The notes under the pieces were generated by a model. It was not told the DNA's origin. It ran no database searches and saw nothing but the letters and a program-made list of their open reading frames with translations. Source: Caprimulgus europaeus (lineage: Eukaryota; Chordata; Aves; Caprimulgiformes; Caprimulgidae). Taken from it: DNA of 64,000 nucleotides. The translations under genes were made by a program, and so were the position numbers. Shown in pieces: positions 26,467 to 38,900 of the stretch. The stretch lies in NCBI GenBank assembly GCA_907165065.1, contig OU015524.1, forward strand, positions 27,884,295 through 27,948,294, in the 5' to 3' direction. Each line of letters starts with the position of its first letter. Position 1 is the stretch's first letter.

Positions 26467-27584
26467 TGAATGTGTAATCATCATCTTATATATTCACAGG
26501 GGGACCAAAGTAAGGTCAAGTATATTGTCATTTCTGACTTCCTGAGTGTTTGGCTTGGCAACTTTACACTTTTTATGTGTCACACATGTACAGAGAAAAG
26601 TGCTATAAATTCATGGTCAGGTCTTTTGTTTCTAAAATTATTATTCTTATTTCTTAATGCCATGAAATAACTCAGTGCACCCCAGTTTCACCTCAGCTTT
26701 AAAAGAAATACAATATTTTAGATGTGGTTTTGTATTTAGTGAAGAATGTAAATTTTACATAGAACAACATTAATTCTTTTCAGGGAAAGTTTAGTGCTAG
26801 CAACTTTTAGAAATAACTTTTTTCTCATCAGAAGCTGAATAAAAATGAGCTACATTTGGAAATACAGCTGACCTTCACCTGTAAAGATACCAGCACTTTT
26901 TCTTTAACTTTTAAAACAATGTTGGGCAGTTGATTGGAACAGAATGGAATTAGGAGGAGATCAAGGGTAAAGCTCCTCTCAGTTAAGCAGAGGGTGAGAA
27001 GCAGACCACCTCTATAGGAAGTACTGTTTTCCTCATACCAGCAATGTTTCTTGCTCCATGTTGAAAGATAATGTTTCTTTCTTAATTCTTGACCATTGTC
27101 ATATACTGCTGCCAAGGGAGCAAGAAGGAGGAAATAAGGCAAAGAGAAAAAAAGAAAACCTGTCCATGGGAAAGGGGATAACAACTTTAACAGAGCTCAC
27201 AGCAGAAACCCACACACATCCCCATGCACCAGTTGCCCTGAAATATCCTGCTGGGCCTCCAGCCAGAGCTTGATCCCTCTCAGAAAAGACAGAGGTCTTC
27301 AAACTGCCCCTCAGTTATCCAAATTACCTGCTTTTCTTCTTAAACCAACAGCATTGTTTTATTCCACAGGATCTTAAGCTAAGGGGGTGTCTGCTGAGGT
27401 TAAATAAAGGGAATATTCTTAAAGAAGTGTTTAGGCTCTACTCAAAACGCTGAAGGTGGCAGGGGCTCTGGATTATAGTTATCACATTGCAATTTTTTAG
27501 GAAGTTGTTTTTGCACAAGAAGCTTGCAAAGTTAAGGCGTTGCCCACACACACCTATGTCTTGCAGCCGTACAGCCTACTGCAC

Positions 27585-27587
<3 letters not shown>

Positions 27588-27615
<28 letters not shown>
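27588..27615. repeat. T28 homopolymer
   Basis: The longest mononucleotide run in the window: 28 T between gcacaac and gtgagaag. It may mark the poly(A) tail of a minus-strand retroposed copy, but the flanking sequence shows no element that I recognise. Confidence 0.95.
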
Positions 27616-29176
27616 GTGAGAAGTGGTGATAGCAAGCAGTTACCTTGGCACAGTTTTACCTAACCAAGGTGAGGTGTAGTAGTGTTTCAGATACGCCACA
27701 CACTAGGTGAGCAGGGAGCTCCTCAGCTTTCCCAAAGGAAAGCCAGACTTCCAAAACTGTCAGCCATGTTTACTTCAGACCAAAGAACTGAAGATACTGG
27801 GGTCTGAGAGGAACAAGAAGAACATGAGAGAGACTAGAAAGTAATTTTCTTTATTCTCCAATGCACATTTGATGAAGTTTGTTGATATTCTGTGTCTTTT
27901 TCTGTTCCTTTTCTTCTTCATATTTTTAACATCTTAGTTTGGGAATGAAGAATAATAGATCTAGGGTGTTTTCTAGCACTTTGAGGGAGATATTAACAGA
28001 AGTATATCAGAAAAATGGATAAATGTGTTTGTCCTTCCAGTGGTTGTATCTCTGACTGTGTACTTTAATGCAAGCAACAAATATTACAGTGTTATATTGG
28101 GAGTAACCGTATGAAATGGCTCCACATTTCTTCATAAACTTTTTTTAACTTTAAAAAGACCCCTCAGACTTTGAAGAAAAGCACCTCTGTTGTGAGTTTA
28201 GGATGATACAGTTTATTTTAGGAGATTTGAAACAAGGAGGAGGGATATTTATTTTGTTCAGTCTTTCCTATGGTCTCTAAATCGAAGATATGAAGTGGCA
28301 GACATGCAGTGTTGATGTCTTTGTTGAACTCTCTGCTTGAGGGGGTTCCCTAAAGGTTGTTTGATCATCTCTGTTGGACCATTCAAAGTGGTAAAATGTC
28401 AGTGTTGACAAATTCTTCTCTACTAGAAAACAAACTAGGAAAATAAAACCAGCTTATGGTCAGCATAGGCTTGATCCAGTAATAAACTAAGTCTCATAGA
28501 TAATGGATGCTATGTCTGTGTGAAAAGTCCAAACATTGTACAAAACCAGATTACCGTTGACAACAGGCTGATTGTGGTGACAGTAAGTAGATAAATGTTT
28601 CAGTCTTCATACTTATTTGCTGTGATTCCATCACCCTGGTAACAGAGTGTGTTTCTTTGTTGCCATTTCTATTACGTACTCTATCAGTTCATAAGCTCCA
28701 TTTCCTGGTTCCAGTTGCTTCAGGCACCAGGTTTATTTTTGATGGTTGTTTAAGCTGATGAAGCATATAACCTTGGATCACCAGAGTGTTTCGGATTTGT
28801 CGCTTAATGTTGGCTGTTTTTCTTGACTAGGAAAGCCTGTGTAAACACTACACATAGTAGTAGTGAAATGCAACACAGATTGCCTCTTCAACAACTCACA
28901 TGGTGTATTTTGTTATAGAAAAAAATAAATACATTGGGCAGACAACAAAATTGCTTTCAGCAACGAGTGGGAGTTTACAAACTAACTGAAGAGCTTTGAT
29001 TCTTGTGTCCTCTAGTTGCACTAAATACCAAAAGATAATATCATAGCATAGCATAAATGAAAACACTGAAGGCAACTCATTTGTTTGTTTATTACTGTTT
29101 TGTTTAAATTTATGGATACACATGTTCCATTCTGGATGCTTATAGGGTTGCATAAATATGGTTTTGCCTGGGTAGG

Positions 29177-29197
29177 TTTTTTTTTTTTTTTTTTTTT
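29177..29197. repeat. T21 homopolymer
   Basis: Twenty-one T. It produces the oligo-lysine segment in the minus-strand open frames at 28896-29459 and 29021-29284, which is the reason those frames look long. Confidence 0.93.
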
Positions 29198-32100
29198 GGA
29201 GCCACAAATTATAATGTTTATCATGCTGATGAAGCAATGGTTGGGGGACAAATACAACATTAAAAATAGACTTGGATTTCCCAATCATCTGAAGCACTGG
29301 CTTGCAAGCCCATGCAGCGATGTTGATTTGTGGGTAGTTAATTTTCTTGGCCATTGTTTTTCTACTGTGTGATGCTGTGAGGTTATTTCTAGGCAAAATG
29401 AAATATACAGTTATACATAGTAAGAGAATTGTATAGTAGAAAATGTTCTTGGCACACATATACTACTCGTAATGAGTACATAACGTGCACTTGAATGGAC
29501 TAACTGTTTTTTGTTTGTTTTTCCATTGGCAAGCCAAGAAATAAAGCACAATCCATTTTGAACTTTTTCCTTTTTTTTTTTTTATGATTAAGGTACAAAA
29601 TCTTATTTTCCTTTGGACCCAGTTCCAAGACTCTGGACCAAAAGCTTGCTTAAGTGATATTTCCATCACTCTACAGATGTTACTTATTCACTTTTCAATC
29701 GAGTTCAAAAATCTTAAAAGATCCAGATATTTGAGAAAACAAAAATTATTTCCTTATGGCAGTATTGAGTTCAGGTTTTGATCCTGATATAAATATAGAG
29801 GTGAAATTCACCAGGGGATAGAGGCCAGCAGAAAGCCATGCACAAACACTATGTTTTGCAATGTTTGCATGGGGGAATAGCTCAGTACCTACTTCATCAC
29901 TTCAGGTTTGCAATACCTGGAGCCAAGACAGTATGTGGTTAGAGAGAGCAGAGAGCAGAAACTAGGGTTGGACCTGGGTTGGGCGCAATGCCTGAGGGCT
30001 GGATTTGAGGCTAATTGAAATAGAAAGGAGGTTTTCCTTTTATTTCATTGGTCTTTGGACTGGCCTCAGGTTATCTGGCCCTAACTCATTTGCTCAGCAA
30101 GGACAGAGACTGTGGATGCTGTTCCAATACATGAACTGGAACTGCTAATTCAGGAGAGCTACAACTTACTCTCCAGGTTGTTTTTCATCAGGAAATCGGA
30201 TTACTGGAACTTTTAGAAGGTGAAACTAATTTCATGCACAACAAGTAAAAGACAGAATTAAAGCATTCCTGGTACAACAAAACTTAATTTGCAGGGCATG
30301 TTAAACATTCTGGAGCTAAAGAGAAGTTGTGGCACAGCATCCTGTCCTATGAGATCATTTCCCGTCATTCTAGGAATATATTCTCTTATTATTCTGCCTT
30401 GAAATGGAAATACTGGGAGACAAACACAAGCAGGATTTGGTCTACGATTTCTAGGTACAAAAAAGTCACTTCTTGGAAGAGGCGACTAATAAATTTCTTT
30501 ATACAAAAGAAGGGAATAGTTAAAGAATACAAGTGACTTGAGCAATTTGCATGTTTAACACCATATATTTTCTTCCCTTTTTATCCTCACGTATGTGTCA
30601 GAATGGACGTCCTCTTTTACCTTTTAAATTTAGCATTTATTCTTCCATCTAGACAATTTTTTTTAAAAATTCAGTTTGTGTAACTATCTCCTTCTTTCCG
30701 TCAGGCACTAAGTGTCTTCAGTACAGATGGAGAAGGAGTCAGACTAGGGTCATAACTCTCTATCTTTTGGATTCATGCCCTTGACTGAAAAAAATGGTTA
30801 ATAAGCTGCAGAATACAGATTGGGTTTACTTTTATGACACAAAAGTTAGAGATATCTGTCTGCCCTTGCTCAGGATGTCAAAAGTTCCTAGAAACAGTAG
30901 TTAAGCAAATTGTTAAAAAGGAGGATTAAATTAAAAGAAGCAGTAAGTTGAAAAAGGTCAGCAATCCAGAGTGGACACCTAAAGAATAAAAGTCGCCCTA
31001 TTCACATGTATTCTTTGTAGAAAGCGAGATGTGGAAAATCATTGGTTTTCTAACCAGACTGCTAGTAATTTTGTAATTCCAGAGTTCTTTTCCTCCTCTC
31101 TCCCATCCCCAGCAGTGCTTCAAAATTAGCTGTAATTTTCATGGTTCAGTTATTAGAGTATGAAATGCATCAGGTTTGGTGGGTAGCAACAATGAACCCT
31201 AAAATTAAGCATTTAGTACTGAAATGTCTATATTATCCTGGATAAATAGGTCTCTATTTTTGTTGGATGGGTTCAAGAGAGCTAAACAGGCTGGGAAAAC
31301 TCAAAGTCTCCTAAAACTAAGTAGGCAAGGGAAATGGAATGCAGTTATTTGACCCAAGTAGTGGTTGGGGAGAGGGGAGAGCAACAAGGGGAAAACTGAG
31401 TAAGACACTTGAGAGATGCTGTAATAGAGTTGGAATACAGGGTTAATATCAGAGGGTTAGGAGATGGAACTGCTTATTCTCTCTCTATACTCTCTGTTCC
31501 TTACCTTTGTGCTGCATTATCTTGCATTCATATTTTCTGGACATACTTAACTTTTTTTTTTCCTTTTCTCACCAATTAGCACACTTGACCCACTGTATAC
31601 ATTCTGTTGCTATACATCTTACAGCAGCTTTTGGACCCAGATAAAACCTTGATATTGCTCTATACATTACAGCAGAGGACTTTGACTTGTGCTGAAGGTT
31701 ATTAACTATTCAGAGAAGCACTTGTTTCAAATTTCAGGTGTGCACTTAGGTCCCACATGGAACCCTAAGGTATTTATTAGCAGACAAGAACATGAATAGG
31801 GGTTTTGTTACTGTAGGTAGAATAGTGAGTGGCTGCCTACATAAATGCCTCCAGCAAACCTCTTTCTGGAAACCACTTTGGGCTGAGTGCTGGGCTGGTG
31901 ATTCTGTCTCTATTATTGTGGTATTCTGACCAAGAACAATTGTGTCAGATAATGTCATATGCAAGGTATGCAGTAGCTTGTATTTCTGTTTGCCACAAAC
32001 ATTGTTTCCTAGTCTTTTTCAATTTCCTTTGCACTCCCCTTAGTGAGAAGTTCAGCTTCCCTCCAGAGTGCTCACAGGTATTTCTGCTTGAAAGGGACTT

Positions 32101-34465
32101 CCTTTTGTCCACACTTTATTCTTCTCCTGATATCTCTTTCCTTCTTTCTTTTGTCTTCTTCAGGGGCTAACCTGAAATAGAAAGAACTCCTGCTCTGTAC
32201 TTAGCTTGCTGATTCCCTTCTCATATTCGTTACCTCTGATCTGTCCTGGCTATATTCATTTGTTCTGGCTATGGAGTGTTTTATCTGGTGCATCAAATTT
32301 ACTTTTAATTTCCCATATGTTAGGCATCATCAGCTGATATAATTTCCTGGGGCTGTATTCTTTGTGGGTGTACTTAATTTTCCAGAATATCAGGCAGGGT
32401 CCTGTCCCCTTCCCTTTTACATAACCAAAAAGGCTGCATCCTGCTGACCCAGGCAAAGTGGTTAGACAGAGGCTGCAACAGAAAAAAATTCTATATGCTA
32501 CTTACAAATGACCCACCAAAGCTGGTGGGGTTGTGGACAATTGTAGTAAAAGTGTTAAATTTAGTATTTTAGGAGAGTAAATGGGTAAGTCTGGTTGCAG
32601 AAATACCAGAATGAGTAAACATTTGGAGAAGAGTTACAAAAATGGCATGTGCTGATGGCAGATGGATTAGCAGGTCATCAGCATCCTAGCACATACGCAT
32701 ATGCAGCATTTCAAGTCATCCAGATTGGTAGACAAAGTAGAGTGAGTAAATCCTGATAACTCACAGAGGTGGAACAGGATGGAGAGATTGATCACTGTCA
32801 CCCTCTAAAGGGTACAAAAAGGCACATCCAGCTGAGGAAAAGGAGAAGAGATGAGAAGGAGTTGATAGTTGACAGGTTCTCTGTGTCACTGCAGAGAAGT
32901 GTGGAGAGGACGCTTGGATATCATCATCTGGGTGCTTGTATGCTGGGCAGACAACTTGTTCAACAAGTCTTAGCATTTGTTGAGTGGGGGTGTGGGGGTA
33001 TGACCGCAATCAGCTTTGTTTTGAAATAAAACCTCCCTTCTTCTACAAATTCTTGCATGGTTTGCTGTATTGTTGCTACAGCACTGCAGCATTATCTCCC
33101 CAAAGTGGGGCAACTTTGCCACATTAGGGATGGCAGGAAGTTGAGCTTCCCCTGGGGCAGTTCTGACCCTAACCGAGAAGTGGGAGGAGATGAAAAGGAG
33201 GACAACAGCAGGGTAGTCCTCTAGCATGCACACAGGTCAGAGACTGTGTGAGTCTACACATCATAGGCATGGGGGCCAAAATCTTTACTCATTGGGCCAC
33301 CATCTTCACCTTTTAAAATGAAACTGGGGCCTGGACCTTAGTCCTGATATCCAGGACCCTGATATTCCCCACTCTTTGCTGACAGTATGCTTTCCTACTC
33401 TTGGGAGGAGTAGGAAAATGCTTTCTCGATGAATAGTACCAACTCCAGCTAAGGTGCACTGCCACACTTTTATCATTTTCTGGATAGAGCACGAAGAAGA
33501 GACTAGTATTCTGCATAGAGAGAGAAGCACGCCTCTTGTTGACTGAAGTGTCTTTAATGCTGGAACATACAGTACTTGGCACAAGTTGCACCCTATTTGG
33601 CGAGTCTGGGCTTCCTGGGTGAGCTGATTTGCAAGGTGCTACTCAGTCATCTGAAGTCTTAGCAAATTAAATTCCTTCATAAAATCTTACACAAAAAATG
33701 GAAATGCTTAAAAACTTGACTATTGTGTTCTCCGTTTTCATTTGAGGTAATAGCCATATAATCTCCTCTTACGTGTAAGATTCTGGATGATTTACCATGT
33801 TTTCTAGCTAGACAAAACATCTGATGATGTCTAAGTGATTTAGAAGTAGAAAAGTCTTAGGAAACATGAAAATATGTTCCTGAAAGGATCCAAAGTAAGG
33901 AGCTGTGGGCCTACAGATCCTAGTTTTTAGATACTGGACACCAAGGTATCAAGGTTGCCTCTTTAGTAAAGGAGTTAAAGACTGCAAATAGATTAGATGG
34001 GTGCTTCCGAAATTGTCAGCATACTTAGCAGGGAACTCCCTTAGTAGGACCCTACCCTTAGTAGGATCACGGCACCTTATAGTCAGACTGTAAAAACCAT
34101 CGAGCTCTTAAATTTTAAGTCAAGGCTATAGGGAATTGTTTATGGCTGCTCTGAAACCACAGACTGGAACCCCTTTTTGAGGCAGATGCTCTGACATGGG
34201 AAGACAGGCAATTTAGCTGGAGCTATAGTTCTGAAGTGGAGTAGTAGTTTATCTGTAGACGGTTTGCAGGAACACTTGTATTTTATGTCCAAGGCCATTG
34301 CAATCCTAAATTGCAGTTTTTACTACAAGAACATTTGTAATGGACATTTCACAAATCTGTAAACTTACACTAAATGGATCTCTTGCAAAATGTCTGTTAA
34401 AAATTAACTCACTTAATGGCACCTTTAGAAGTTAGTTAAAGTTTAAGTCCCATTAAGAGACATTT

Positions 34466-34610
34466 GAGTGAGACACAAGTGTAATGACATGTCCAAGGCC
34501 ACTTCATTGTTGGAACAGAGTAACTAATAACAACAAGGAATGAGATGGTGTGTCTGTCTTCTCTATTCATCTCCTGCTTCCTTCACTTCCACTATCCCAT
34601 GGCACATTGT
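34466..34610 (-). repeat. MIR/CORE-SINE-like relic (reverse)
   Basis: The + strand reads gtaatgacatgtccaaggcc then acttcattgttggaacagag. This parallels the reverse complement of the MIR tRNA-derived region (gtgacttgcccaaggtcacacagcaggtcagtggcagagc, recalled). A further cttcacttccactatcccat block about 70 bp on is compatible with the next part of that repeat (cccagtccactgccctatccac). Highly diverged; moderate confidence only. Confidence 0.4.
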
Positions 34611-34839
34611 ATGTGAGTTCAAACCTGCAAACACTTTCACCCAATTAGCAGCGCCTCAATGGTCTCATGCAGCTGTCTCAATTAATGTTGGCTTTCACCA
34701 GGTCCCTTTGCCATTTGGATTCAATAGAATACTTATGTGGGAGCCAGTGATGGGGGACTACTAGGACTCATGTAGTCTGATGTTCCATTTTATTCCTTTG
34801 TAATGGAATTTTTAAAGTGTTTGCTTCTCTGAAAGATCC

Positions 34840-35520
34840 TTTCTTAGTTTTATTTTAAGTTGGTATTATCAGTTAATAATTCTGCTTTATTTAAAGCTAA
34901 TGCCAAATTAGTGCTATTTTATAGGGTGTTTGCTTTGTAAATGGAGAGCTGGTAAATCAGTGTGCTAATTTCTGTTGTCAGTCCAGTGTTTAATTTTGTT
35001 TTTGTCAGATGATTATCTGTTATGTACACAACACTGTAGTTTCATACTTGTCATTTGTCTCTCTCTGTTACAAGATCTTTGTTGCACTCCTGTCTCAAGG
35101 CTTCTTGCTTACACATATCTGACTGTAGCAAGCTTACAATTGTTATTTTATAAGCCTAGAAGATATGAAGTTGTAAAAGATGAAGAACATTTAAATATAA
35201 CTGTGCATTAAGTATGGTTACTGAGTCATTGTTTCGGTTTTACGCAGTACATATTTCTGGCTAGTGTAAAATGCAAAGACCCAAATTTAAAAACCATCTG
35301 TACCTCCTATTTCCGTCTAAGACGTTATTTATGTTTTTGGCTTTGTACCCTGAGCTAAATACAGAATGTGTAAAGACTGTTAATTAACCCTTTGAGACAT
35401 GAGTTTCCCATCAATGTGTGGAACAGGAACATGTTTTTAATTAGGTAGTAAAACTCCCAGGATTTATACTCACTCAAAATTTGCTCCATAATGAAACCAA
35501 AGGGAGTATATGTAAAATGA
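34840..35520. promoter_or_regulatory. Candidate conserved noncoding element (weak)
   Basis: About 680 bp without simple repeats or transposon signatures, containing ttaattaa at 35380-35387 and further taat-core sites near 34873 and 35440. It ends at an A-rich run at 35529. The texture resembles conserved noncoding DNA, but motif density alone is weak support in AT-rich sequence. Confidence 0.2.
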
Positions 35521-35847
35521 ATTAAGTGAAAAAAAAAAAGAAAAAAGACTGTTTAGGTAAAGCTAAATTTGTGTCGCACTCACACCAAATCCAGGAATCT
35601 CAAATTTAAGACCAGTTATATGTTATTAATCCACGATATTTTAATAAGAATGATCAGGGTTTGATACAATTTTTCTCACTTAAAGAGGCAGTCTCTTAGT
35701 CGTTATCTTTTTTCTTTTCTCTAACATCTTTGGAAAGATTTGTTCATATGCCCTTAAGAATTACCCAGGATGCCCAGTATTCTTCTGATATGGTGGATCA
35801 GACCGTCAATTAAAGAAGGCCTTCTCTGTAAAGCTGAGCTTGACTCA

Positions 35848-35970
35848 AGTCCAGTAAAATGTTTGAGCACTTGTCTAACATAAAACAAGTGAATAGTCCT
35901 GTTGAAACTGATGGAATTAGTTGCATAACTGAATTTAGCCACACACTTAATAGTGGCCCAAACACTCTGG
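35848..35970. repeat. Possible old amniote hairpin-type repeat
   Basis: The segment runs through gtttgagcacttgtctaaca, caagtgaatagtcctgttga, aactgatggaattagttgca and an acttaatagtggccca block. It resembles a hairpin repeat common in archosaur and turtle DNA, of the form '…agcacatgcttaa…gtgaatagtcccattgaagtcaatgggactactt…cttaagtgc…ggggcc' (recalled). The centre, gttgaaactgatgg, matches the 'attgaagtcaatggg' palindrome with decay. I do not know its formal family name; a nonautonomous DNA transposon is the likely class. Confidence 0.35.
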
Positions 35971-38900
35971 CTGTTAAATGATAAAATGGGGCATTTGTCT
36001 TGTGATGCTCCATAGACTACCATAAACCAAACAACAGAATACTTCAGTGGGGATGTAATCTTACCTGTAGTGTTATTTCAATCCTTATTTAAACTTTATA
36101 GAGAGATTTTAATATTGATACATGTAATAAACTATGCTATAAATAAAAAGTTACCCAAGTTACAAAGCATAGGGCTTGTGTTCTTATTCTGTTGTATTTG
36201 CTACTCAGTCATTTCAATTTTAAATCGGAAATCCAGAAAGGCCTAATTCAAGCAAAGGTCTTAAGGATCTGGAAAATATCATGTTTCAAATAAAAGCTTG
36301 TTTAAGTTACATAAGCACAAGGGGGAGGAAAGCAGTTCAAACTGGAAAGTGTGTTTCTCTTTGTGCATGTTTAACTTAAACACAGCATATTTATCTTTTA
36401 AAAATTATTTAAAAAGAGGATTTTGATGAAACCTTTCACACTCCTGTATCATATCTTTGAGTGCAAGATTTCAGTCTAAGTAAATTTTTGTGGACAAGTG
36501 ATAAAACACTAAAAATAGTAGTTCAAAGTAAATGTCTCCAGACCAGCTGAAAAGAGCTTCAGCTGGGTAACTGTTGGTCCAGATAAGCTCTGTGGACTTT
36601 GTTTGGTGCAGTGGCATGGATGATTTTCACTCTTCCCTGGAGAAAACTTCCTCCCCACTTCCTATATCCTTTGTAATAATCTTGCTCAGAAGCAGGGCCT
36701 GATCCTGCTGGTTTATTAGGAAAACAGTGCCACTGCTTAGCGTTTGCAGCCCAGAGCCTGTAAAAATTAAAAGAACCAAACCTGAAATTCAGAGAATGGG
36801 CTTGACCATTATCTTGTTCCTAGTGCAGTTATTTGCACCTATGCTGACTGAATATAGATTGGTAACATTCATATTTTGTTTAACCTTGTATTTAATCCAA
36901 GAGCTGGTGTAAATAAGCCCCCAAGTTGAAAAGCCAATGGATAACCAGGTTCATAGGGTAGGCAAGGAATATCTTTGGAGGATTATCAGTCCATGAGATT
37001 TAAGCTACAGTTTCAAATACATATTTAAATTGTCATGTGATAACATGGCTTTCAAAAGCAGCACCTTGTCCTCTGCCTTCTGCCACCAATGTTACCACAA
37101 AGCCGTCCACACTGACACAATGGCCATGGTGGTGGGTCTAAGGAGCTGGGGACAGGGGACAGACCACTACTGTCAGCTGAAGACCTCGTGTAAACTAACT
37201 GTAGGTGAAACATTGGCTTTAGAGGGTAAAACTGTTGTAGCACTGGTTGACCACAGAAGCACACCTTGGACAATTTAAAATCTTAAAACTTGAAGAAATT
37301 GTGATTTAGACTATGTGCAGTAAACACATTTTTTATGCTTTCTTATTAAAAAAATACTATTGTTTATACTTTTATAGGAAATAAAATCCCCACATGTTAG
37401 GCAGCAACGCATACATATAGCTCTGTACATGCCCACTTGAGACAACAGATCCTTCAGTATGGTTTTTTTCTGTGCATCTCCTGAGATATTCAAGGGCACA
37501 GAACTGGCACTGCACTCTGGAGTTAGGACTAAATAAATGAGCATCAGGTTGGAAATTGGGATAACACTTTTGTTGTATCAAATTAATTGCCTATTGTGAT
37601 AGCTTCATCACCTCAGTGCTTCCTTCTGCTCTGCTTTCTGGCTCCCTGCCTTCTGCTGCACCTCAGGGTGCTCTGATGAGAAGGCAGATCTGGTGACTCA
37701 CTTCTGTTGTTTTTCCTTTGGCTGCTCTTTGGCCTGATTCTCAGGCTTGCAGTCCCATTAGCCTTCTCTGGTTTTTCCCTGATTCCTTGGTGAACTGATT
37801 CAGTTTGCTAACAAAAAGGCAAAGTATCTGGTGGTGTTTTGTTTTTGTTTTGGTTGTTTTTCCTGGTTAGTGTTCTGCTAATTTAGTGTCCTTTCTCAGA
37901 AGGACTGGATGGATATGCAGTCATTAGGACTCCTAAGCAATCTGCTAAAAAGAGTAAGGATTTTAATATGTCTTAATAGACTTTTAAATAAGTATTTCTT
38001 TGATAGTTGTACTTGACATTTCTAGTCTGGGTTTAAATAGCAGAACTTAAACTAATGTGAGCCTTTAGGAGGAACACCTGAATTTTAGTTGTATAAGTAA
38101 TTAAGCATTTGAAACACCTGAGCTGCCTTCTCCAACATCTTTCACCTTGCATAGTCATTTGCAGTTGCTCCAAGTTACTGCAAAGTGGGTGCAAAATGCT
38201 ACCTCATCAACTGGTAATATTTTACAAATGTGTAAATGACCATGCAAGCTGCAAAACTGCCTGAAAAAATCAGGCTTCTTATCTTCGTTGATTGGGGAGA
38301 AGCCATTATGCTTTTTTGAAGATGTCTTGCTGGCTGCTCCCCTTTATGTTCAAGTGGTTCTTTGCTCCAGCACTTCTAGTGAGACAGCAGTGATGCTGAA
38401 GGTCAACAGGGAAAATTAACAGAAGGTAGGATGTATCCTATGGGCTTGTATGCTGGTTTATATTTACTGAAAATAACAAAGAATTGCTAAAGAAGCTATG
38501 GTACAGCAAAGCAGAATATAATCAGGATCTGTCACATCGTATCTATCTGTTACACTTATTAGTCAAAAGTCTAGAGTTTCTTGCTAGCTATTCTAGTATA
38601 ATAGGAAAAGCACAGTACAACTATTTGCTAAAACATATTGATTATTCTCCCTCTTCTTTGTTATTTATGACACTGGAAAATCAGAAGTGGCTGCACAACT
38701 GAAATCTGACTGTGGCTTTCAGAGCCTGGCAGTGAATAATCAAAGTAATCAAGGCAAATAATGCTCTTTCTTTTTTGGTCTGTTTGTTTGCTTTTTTGTT
38801 GAGAAAGCTGATATCAACACACAAGTGTGTGATCCTATTTTTGCTGTGTCTTTTTGAGGCACAGCTGGGCCAAAACATTTTGCTTCATTTTAGAGTGTAA

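Larger units (their letters stand above)
22011..34440. other. Noncoding sequence, no gene seen
   Basis: Open frames are short apart from a 187-codon frame on the minus strand at 28896-29459, which crosses the T21 tract at 29177-29197 as oligo-lysine and has no family likeness. The interval holds homopolymers, an A/C-rich tract and a diverged 33-bp tandem duplication. A 12-base direct repeat with offset 17 occurs at 34038-34066 (cccttagtagga). Otherwise nothing is recognised. Confidence 0.75.

Noticed and set aside
28896-29459. 187-codon minus-strand open frame, the longest in the window
   Set aside because: It reads through a T21 tract as oligo-lysine, overlaps other frames and has no domain or family likeness.
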